Position numbers and translations under genes: made by a program | Shown: positions 7,801-12,348 of the stretch, piece by piece | Layout: each line of letters opens with the position of its first letter | How positions within the stretch are numbered: position 1 is the first letter of the stretch | Source: Tyzzerella sp. | GTDB taxonomy: Bacteria > Bacillota > Clostridia > Lachnospirales > Anaerotignaceae | Direction of reading: 5' to 3' | DNA length: 12,348 bases | Assembly (NCBI GenBank): GCA_019415525.1 | Contig: DXZA01000028.1 | Location: forward strand, 1-12,348 | The notes under the pieces: model-generated | The model's database searches: none | The model's input: the letters and a program-made list of their open reading frames with translations, nothing else | What the model was told of the DNA's origin: nothing

Positions 7801-8998
7801 GATTATATCCTATTTTAAGGAAAATAAGAAAAAAAGAAATACAATCCTTGGTGGAGTTGCTGTTTGTTTATTAATAGCAGTTTGTACAAGTACATATTCA
7901 TACTTTTCTGCTAAGGATAAAGTAGTTAATAAGCTTGATGTTTCAGATTTATCATTTGAAATAGAAGAGCCTAATTGGGAAGAGCCAAACACACCGGTTA
8001 AACCCGGTGATGTTCTTCCAAAAGACCCTCAAATTGTAAATACAGGAGAAATTTCTTTTGTAACACGAGTACGAATTGAGGAAGTTTGGACACCAAAGGA
8101 TACAACAGATACAACTTTGGAAACAATGAAAAATAAAGACTATGTTCGTTATTTATCATACGTACCATCAACAACTCAGCCAACACAACAGGAATTGCTT
8201 GAGATTTTAAAGGAAGATGAAGGTAAAGCAGAAGAGCAAAAACAATTTGCTTTACGTTTAAATCTTAATGCAGAGCAAAATGGTTGGTATCGTGGAAGTA
8301 GTGAAAATTCTGAATGGCTTTACTATAATAAAATATTAAAAACAGGCGAAAGAACAACTCCTGTATTTAATGCAGTAACAATAAGAACAGCAGAGGATTT
8401 CAATAAGCTTGCTAATACAAATGTAAGTCAAACATCTGTTTTAAATGATGTTGAAGCAGAAAATGCAAGAATTTTAAGTATGAATGAAACTCCAACAGAA
8501 GTTACAAATGATACAGGAACAAGTGGAACTTCAACAATAGAAAATACAACAAATAATTCTGCTATCTCTAATATAGCAAGTGAAAATACAACAGAACTTC
8601 TTGATATGCCTACTGTATTAACAGATGTAATTGTGGATACATATCAAACAAATATAGAGGATTATAATTCAATGCTTGCAAAATATAATCTTCAAATATA
8701 TGTGTATGCTGAAACAGTACAGGCAAGTGCTTTTGCTTGGAATGATGCTTGGGGAGATGATTTACCTAGTGATTGGGATTCAAGCTGGGGAGGTAATACT
8801 GCAAGTACACAGGCAGAGCCTACAGAGTTAAATTCTACAGAGGCAGAAACTACAAATGAAGCTTCTACACAATCAGAGCCTGTTGAAAATACAACATCTA
8901 CAGAAGTAGAGCCTAAACAGGCAGAACCTACAGATACAACATCTACACAGACAGAACCTATAAATAGAGAAACTGTACAGGGAGGAACAACACAGTGA
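7772..8998 (+). CDS. BsaA/TasA/camelysin-like SipW-dependent matrix protein with Thr/Glu/Pro tail
   Basis: About 408 residues from ATG 7772; ATG 7766 is also possible. The purine run AGGAAGAGGAAGAGG (7751-7765) favours 7772 with a 6-nt gap. Seen: a SipW-class signal peptide (Lys-rich KKKR, hydrophobic GGVAVCLLIAV, then YSYFSAKDKVVNKL), the family pattern PGDV...P.IVNTGEISFVTRVRIEEVW, a WLYYNKIL..GERTTPVF segment near residues 182-197, and the terminal strand AETVQA (313-318). A Trp/acid patch follows (W323, W327, W335, W339), then a low-complexity tail with TQxEP-like units. There is no membrane anchor after the signal peptide. Known: this family forms biofilm fibres after SipW cleavage. Its start lies within the last 29 bases of the giant gene and its stop overlaps the sipW-like start, so translation of the three is probably coupled. 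Inferred: a minor or adaptor subunit. Confidence 0.85.
   Translation: MKQQDSKLNKIISYFKENKKKRNTILGGVAVCLLIAVCTSTYSYFSAKDKVVNKLDVSDLSFEIEEPNWEEPNTPVKPGDVLPKDPQIVNTGEISFVTRVRIEEVWTPKDTTDTTLETMKNKDYVRYLSYVPSTTQPTQQELLEILKEDEGKAEEQKQFALRLNLNAEQNGWYRGSSENSEWLYYNKILKTGERTTPVFNAVTIRTAEDFNKLANTNVSQTSVLNDVEAENARILSMNETPTEVTNDTGTSGTSTIENTTNNSAISNIASENTTELLDMPTVLTDVIVDTYQTNIEDYNSMLAKYNLQIYVYAETVQASAFAWNDAWGDDLPSDWDSSWGGNTASTQAEPTELNSTEAETTNEASTQSEPVENTTSTEVEPKQAEPTDTTSTQTEPINRETVQGGTTQ
8806..8986 (+). repeat. Degenerate TQxEP-type tail repeat
   Basis: The end of the BsaA-like gene encodes about 60 residues made almost only of Thr, Ser, Glu, Gln, Pro and Asn, with recurring units TQAEP, TQSEP, EVEP, QAEP and TQTEP. 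The underlying DNA repeats a CAGGCAGAGCCTACAG-like pattern imperfectly. It looks like a flexible, possibly glycosylated linker. No sorting signal ends it. Confidence 0.6.
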
Positions 8999-9525
8999 AA
9001 AAAGCAATAAGTATTATTTCTGATATAGTTTTTGTAATTGTTATAGTAGCAGTTATTGCAGGAAGTTTTATGTTTGCTATAAACAAAGACCCTGAAAAAG
9101 ATATTTTTGGGTATAGAGTTTATAATGTACTTTCGGCAAGTATGGAGCCAGAAATAGGTGTAGGTGACCTTGTTGTAGTTAAAGTAAAATCCGGTGAAGA
9201 AGTTCAAAGAGGAGATGTTATAACATATTATCCTATTGGCGATAATGTAACAACAGTTACACACCGTGTTATTAATACAATGATGAAAGACGGTCAAGTT
9301 TATATTGAAACAAAAGGTGATGCAGTTGACCAAGCAGACCCAATGATTACAGCAGATGAAGTTGTTGGTGTTGTAGCATTCAGTATTCCATTTGTAGGTG
9401 GTGCTATTGCTTGGATACAGGGACATGTTGTAATAAGTGCAATTATTGTTGCTGTGGTTATTGTATTATTTGTTGGAAGTGGATTTATTAAAAAGAAAAA
9501 AGAAAATACAGACATTAACGCCTAA
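8995..9525 (+). CDS. sipW: SipW-type signal peptidase I (Ser/His, ER-like class)
   Basis: A 176-residue membrane protease that should remove the SipW-class signal peptides of the two flanking BsaA/TasA-like proteins. Seen: an N-terminal membrane helix (about 8-29), catalytic box SASMEP with nucleophile Ser49, and GDLVVVK and RGDVITY strands. The motif THRV places His90 where bacterial Lep-type enzymes have the general-base Lys. It also has the box KGDAVDQADP (Asp109, Asp115) and a second C-terminal helix (about 143-168) ending in KKKK. Length and Ser/His arrangement fit SipW and the eukaryotic/archaeal signal peptidase class. The start is GTG 8995, sharing four bases (GTGA) with the upstream stop, with GGGAGG at 8980-8985 as RBS 9 nt away. 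Its position between the two substrate genes strongly supports a dedicated role. Confidence 0.93.
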   Translation: MKKAISIISDIVFVIVIVAVIAGSFMFAINKDPEKDIFGYRVYNVLSASMEPEIGVGDLVVVKVKSGEEVQRGDVITYYPIGDNVTTVTHRVINTMMKDGQVYIETKGDAVDQADPMITADEVVGVVAFSIPFVGGAIAWIQGHVVISAIIVAVVIVLFVGSGFIKKKKENTDINA

Positions 9526-9587
9526 TATATGACGTTAAATATAAATTTAAAACTAAAAAATAAAAATAAAAAAGGAAGGTAATGACT
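9526..9587 (+). promoter_or_regulatory. A-rich leader and RBS of the main fibre-subunit gene
   Basis: The 62-nt gap is dominated by A runs (about 9546-9573), followed by GGAAGG at 9574-9579, 8 nt before ATG 9588. An A-rich unstructured leader with a strong RBS suits high translation. No convincing -35/-10 pair was found, so an internal promoter is neither shown nor excluded. Confidence 0.45.
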
Positions 9588-10706
9588 ATGAAAAACAAAA
9601 AAAGAATTGCAATTAGTGCAGCAGCATTAGCAGGATGTCTTGTAATTGGTGGAACATTTGCTTGGTTCAGCACAACAGACAAAGTAACTAACAAATTTGA
9701 TATGGATGCATTTGATGTAGCCATCACTGAAGACTTCGACCAGAACCCAGATGTACCACTTGTACCTGGTGCAGACATTACAAAAAGCGTAACAGTTACA
9801 AACAGTGGAAATATGGACGTTGTTGTTCGTGTTAAACTTGAAGAAATGTTACAGTTACTTGAAAGATATACAGACAATGGTAATGATAAGTTAAAAGTTA
9901 CTTATACAAGTAGTGATTCAGCAAGTGATGGTCAGGTTGCAGTTGTTATGAGTGATGAAATGATAGAGGCTTATAAAACAGCTGGATATAAAGTGTTAAC
10001 AAATGCTAGTGCTTCAGATGGTGAAGAACAGGTAAGTTCAACACTTCCTGATGATGTGACAGTACTTCGTAAAACAACAACAGCAAGCCAAGAAGGTGCT
10101 AATACAGTTTATAGCTATATTGCATATGTAACAGAAGGTAAACAGGTTGTAAAAATAACACCTGTTATTGGAACTGGAAGTAAAGAAACTCCAGAAAGCT
10201 TCAAAGCAGAATACGCTTACCATACATATAAAGACTCTGATGATAATGGTGGTAACGGAATTACACCTGCTACAGGTATACATGGTAAAGATGATGCTAC
10301 ATTAGATAGCTACTATGGAGGAAGATTCCACGATGCAGTTGTATTAAACTTTGCTGCAAATGTTGATGTAGATGGTGGAGCTCTTGGAGAAGCTACAACT
10401 TGGTATCTTGGAGATGATGGATACTTCTACTATACACAAAAACTTGCAGGAAACACAATTTCTGCTCCACTTCTTGAGTCTGTTTCTATTGCAGAAGATG
10501 CAGCAAATGCTCTTCAGGGTGCTAAATATGAACTTACACCTGTAATGGAAGCTACACAGGCAGACCACGAAGCAGTAACAGGTAATTGGACTGATTTAAG
10601 CTATACTCAGGAAGAAACAGATACTGTATCTGATAATGATGCTACAGGAATCAAACAGATGATAGCTAATATCTTAAATACTGGAAAAGGATATAAAGGT
10701 AACTAA
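9588..10706 (+). CDS. BsaA/TasA/camelysin-like protein, probable major fibre subunit
   Basis: 372 residues from ATG 9588, preferred over ATG 9582 because GGAAGG lies 8 nt upstream of it and only 2 nt from the other. Seen: a SipW-class signal peptide (KNKKR, hydrophobic core, GGTFAWFSTTDKVTNKF), the family core LVPGADITKSVTVTNSG followed by VVVRVKLEEM, an aromatic WYLGDDGYFYY stretch at about 272-282 followed by APLLESVSI, and the closing strand EATQADHEAV with Trp334. There is no membrane anchor, sorting signal or long low-complexity tail. Known: members of this family polymerise into extracellular fibres after SipW cleavage. Early codons use C-ending forms (GAC, TTC, AAC, ATC) far more than the giant gene does, and the leader is A-rich, both suggesting high expression. 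Inferred: the main structural subunit. Direct adjacency to sipW supports this. Confidence 0.88.
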   Translation: MKNKKRIAISAAALAGCLVIGGTFAWFSTTDKVTNKFDMDAFDVAITEDFDQNPDVPLVPGADITKSVTVTNSGNMDVVVRVKLEEMLQLLERYTDNGNDKLKVTYTSSDSASDGQVAVVMSDEMIEAYKTAGYKVLTNASASDGEEQVSSTLPDDVTVLRKTTTASQEGANTVYSYIAYVTEGKQVVKITPVIGTGSKETPESFKAEYAYHTYKDSDDNGGNGITPATGIHGKDDATLDSYYGGRFHDAVVLNFAANVDVDGGALGEATTWYLGDDGYFYYTQKLAGNTISAPLLESVSIAEDAANALQGAKYELTPVMEATQADHEAVTGNWTDLSYTQEETDTVSDNDATGIKQMIANILNTGKGYKGN

Positions 10707-10727
10707 TCTATAAAATAACAACAAAGA

Positions 10728-10751
10728 GGCTTATGTCGCAAGGCATAAGCC
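10728..10751 (+). promoter_or_regulatory. 8-bp hairpin after the main subunit gene
   Basis: GGCTTATG (10728-10735) and CATAAGCC (10744-10751) are perfect complements with an 8-nt loop, TCGCAAGG. The hairpin begins 22 nt after the stop of the upstream gene. No T-tract follows, so it is not a standard intrinsic terminator. It may protect the upstream message end, mark a processing site, or take part in the switch-like structure described for 10752-10834. Confidence 0.6.
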
Positions 10752-10834
10752 CCTTGCAAGGAGGCTGAAGAATGAAAAAAGGAATAAAGCAGACCTTGCT
10801 TATAGGGGTAATTGGCTTCAGCCTTGTTGCAAGG
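10752..10834 (+). promoter_or_regulatory. Inverted repeat sequestering the RBS of the anchor-like gene
   Basis: The 19 bases at 10752-10770 pair with 10816-10834: 17 Watson-Crick pairs, one G-T wobble (10761/10825) and one G-G mismatch (10760/10826). The 5' arm contains the whole Shine-Dalgarno AAGGAGG (10758-10764). The 45-nt loop holds the ATG at 10772, and the 3' arm is the third base of codon 15 through codon 21. In RNA this would block ribosome access unless opened. Function is inferred from position only. Confidence 0.65.
10758..10764 (+). promoter_or_regulatory. Shine-Dalgarno of the anchor-like gene
   Basis: AAGGAGG is a near-ideal RBS, 7 nt before ATG 10772, and it fixes that start. 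All seven bases lie inside the inverted repeat arm. Confidence 0.85.
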
Positions 10835-12348
10835 TTGCCGATTACAGTTGAAGCTGGGTTAATAAAGAATTATAATCAAAGTTATGATACAAAAAATAAT
10901 ACTGTAATTTATACAATAAAAGAAAATGCCAGTGATACTGTTACTTTTGACTGTAATGATGTTGCATCAAGTCTTATGTTTGATGTTACACAGCCAGGGG
11001 AAACAAGTGAAATAAGTATAAAAATAGTAAATGATTCAAATAGGGCATATGTATTCAAACAAATGGAGTTTAACCCTGAAAATTACGTTGATAGAGATGT
11101 TAAAATAAAAGACCCTAAAAATCCAAGTGATATTGTAAGAGTAGAACCTCCAGAAGATGAAGGAACAATTTGTTCTACAACTGCCTTTGACGGAAATAAA
11201 ATACCCTACGGTATGAATGTTTTACGTTGTGTTACACAGCCACTTATGGATATGTATAATAAAAATCACCCTGCCGATGTTACTCTTTCGGAAGTGCAAA
11301 ATGCAACAGAAACAGCTAAAAAAATGGGATATGACTCATATTCTGATTATCTTTTAAATTATTATAAATCAAGATGTTCAGAATGTAGTGATGCAAATAG
11401 TTTAATGGAGCTTGAACCGGAACATATTGCAGAAATTTTAGGTTCTTCCGTTAACGATTTTAAAGGTCAGTCCGAAATACGATATCCACGAACAATAAAA
11501 GAAAGTGATATGAATAGTGGAGATTATGACTCATTTATAAAATACGGCTGGGCATCAATAAAAACTGATGATAGTGGTAATAAATATGTATGTCAAGATT
11601 ATGAAATAATGGAAACAGAAGAGGAAATTATAAAACTTGGTTATTGGTATCTTTATCAATATGGTATGCGTTTAACATTTGACGCTGAAAAATATCCTCT
11701 TACATATGATAACGAAACAGAAACAGGTGGACTTCAAATATATTCTTATCTTTATAATCTAGGTAAAGCAAAGGAGTCTGTAACAGATATATTCAAAGAT
11801 ATGACAATTGATAAAGGTCAAAGCCAAACTCTTGATAATGTGCAATTTGCTGCACAGCTTCCAAATGCATATGATTTAAGAGAAATGGATTTTGGCTTTG
11901 CAATGACATTTGTAGCTGTTGATGAAGAGCCTACTCCTCCAGGTGGTGGCGGAGGTGGAGGTGGCAAACCACCAGTAGATCCAGAAGAGCCAGAACCACC
12001 GGTAGACCCAGAAGAACCGGAAGAACCACCAATAGATATAGAAGACCCAGATGTTCCTTTAGTAGACCCAGAACTTCCAGAAGAACCGATAAATCCAGAA
12101 GAGCCGACAAATCCGGAAGAACCAATAGTAGATATACAAGAACCTGATTTTCCTTTAGTACCTTGGGAAGAAGGTCCAAAACCAGGAGAACCTGAAAATA
12201 TAACAGATGAAAATGTTTCAGTACCAACTGATAAAGATAAAACTTTTGAACCTTCAAAAACAGGTGATAACTCTAATATTTTAAAATGGGTTATGATAGA
12301 AATATTCTCTGTTTGCATAATTATATTTATAGTATATTTAAGAAAGAG
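10772..12348 (+). CDS. Secreted protein with Pro-rich stalk and sortase-like C-terminus (partial at 3' end)
   Basis: Open from ATG 10772 to the window end (525 codons plus two bases); the stop lies just outside. Seen: a conventional signal peptide (MKKGIKQ, hydrophobic core, ...TVEA-G, cleavage about residue 28), unlike the SipW-class ones upstream. A folded region of about 350 residues follows, with PGETSEISIKIVNDS near its start, which resembles the PG..(I/V)xVxN(S/D) strand of the TasA/BsaA fold, and several Cys. Then come eight Gly (391-398) and a Pro/Glu-rich stalk with PEEP and VDPE units to about residue 475. The end is PSKTGD (494-499), a hydrophobic helix (about 503-522) and Arg-Lys. 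This is sorting-signal architecture, but the motif is not a clean LPxTG. Inferred: a wall-anchored base or tether for the fibre. I do not recognise a named family for the folded part. Confidence 0.8.
   Translation, partial: MKKGIKQTLLIGVIGFSLVARLPITVEAGLIKNYNQSYDTKNNTVIYTIKENASDTVTFDCNDVASSLMFDVTQPGETSEISIKIVNDSNRAYVFKQMEFNPENYVDRDVKIKDPKNPSDIVRVEPPEDEGTICSTTAFDGNKIPYGMNVLRCVTQPLMDMYNKNHPADVTLSEVQNATETAKKMGYDSYSDYLLNYYKSRCSECSDANSLMELEPEHIAEILGSSVNDFKGQSEIRYPRTIKESDMNSGDYDSFIKYGWASIKTDDSGNKYVCQDYEIMETEEEIIKLGYWYLYQYGMRLTFDAEKYPLTYDNETETGGLQIYSYLYNLGKAKESVTDIFKDMTIDKGQSQTLDNVQFAAQLPNAYDLREMDFGFAMTFVAVDEEPTPPGGGGGGGGKPPVDPEEPEPPVDPEEPEEPPIDIEDPDVPLVDPELPEEPINPEEPTNPEEPIVDIQEPDFPLVPWEEGPKPGEPENITDENVSVPTDKDKTFEPSKTGDNSNILKWVMIEIFSVCIIIFIVYLRK
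11942..12200 (+). repeat. Poly-Gly and Pro/Glu-rich wall-spanning stalk
   Basis: Eight consecutive Gly codons (11942-11965) lead into about 75 residues of PEEP, VDPE, NPEEP and DPDVPLV-like units, two of which (IDIEDPDVPLV and VDIQEPDFPLV) are near copies. Such Pro-rich stretches before a sorting signal commonly span the peptidoglycan. Confidence 0.7.
12251..12348 (+). other. Sortase-like C-terminal sorting signal (variant motif)
   Basis: Codons 494-525 encode PSKTGDNSN, then LKWVMIEIFSVC, then IIIFIVYL, then RK at the window edge. The order of motif, about 20 hydrophobic residues and positive end is that of a cell-wall sorting signal. Compared with LPxTG, the first two positions are P-S. 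The window stops before the stop codon. Confidence 0.65.

Noticed and set aside
8692..9426. 244-codon minus-strand open frame
   Set aside because: It is antisense to the BsaA-like and sipW-like genes, with Cys/Asn/Tyr-rich composition and no RBS or domain; a shadow of the real genes.
9515..9538. TTAACG/CGTTAA inverted repeat at the end of the sipW-like gene as a terminator
   Set aside because: Only 6 bp with a 12-nt loop, AT-rich and without a T-tract.
10728..10760. Intrinsic terminator after the main subunit gene
   Set aside because: The hairpin is good, but CCCTTGC follows instead of a T-run, and the next gene begins within 21 nt.
11818..12318. Minus-strand Gly/Ser-rich frame with eight Pro (collagen-like appearance)
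   Set aside because: This is the complement of the Pro/Glu-rich stalk and poly-Gly run; the low complexity is inherited from the true + strand gene.

Overview
The window looks like a chromosomal surface-structure locus from a low-GC Gram-positive anaerobe, most likely a gut-type member of the Clostridia. The reasons are strongly AT-rich DNA, heavy use of A/T-ending codons (ATA, TTA, AGA), Shine-Dalgarno starts, a SipW-type signal peptidase and a Gram-positive sorting-signal-like C-terminus. The exact species cannot be read from the sequence.

All five genes lie on the + strand, tightly packed, and read as one operon: (1) 61-7800, a giant secreted protein of about 2,570 residues made mostly of GLUG-like Gly-Gly-Phe repeats, ending in a pilin-type isopeptide-like domain; (2) 7772-8998, a BsaA/TasA/camelysin-type protein with a SipW-class signal peptide and a Thr/Glu/Pro-rich tail, overlapping gene 1 by 29 bases; (3) 8995-9525, a SipW-type signal peptidase I with a Ser/His active site, overlapping gene 2 by 4 bases; (4) 9588-10706, a second BsaA/TasA-type protein with an A-rich leader, a strong RBS and more C-ending codons near its start, the best candidate for the major fibre subunit; (5) 10772 to beyond the window end, a secreted protein with a Pro/Glu-rich stalk and a variant sortase-like tail (PSKTGD, hydrophobic helix, basic end), cut by the window edge a few bases before its probable stop.

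The likely joint function is a SipW-dependent extracellular fibre or biofilm matrix. SipW would mature the two BsaA/TasA-like subunits, gene 4 would form the fibre body, gene 5 would be a wall-attached base, and gene 1 would be a very large adhesin or matrix partner. No sortase and no regulator gene lies in the window.

The most unusual features are: a 19-nt near-perfect inverted repeat (10752-10770 with 10816-10834) that would bury the ribosome binding site of gene 5, placed directly after an 8-bp hairpin whose loop can compete for the same bases; the regular two-part repeat of the giant protein, with a 29-residue arm alternating with a Leu-rich 52-96 residue arm, and insertions always at the same site after a GGQI-like motif; and the start of the giant gene, where the only ribosome binding site (GGGGGG) points to an ATA codon instead of ATG. 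No tRNA, rRNA, CRISPR array, insertion sequence or attachment site was seen.
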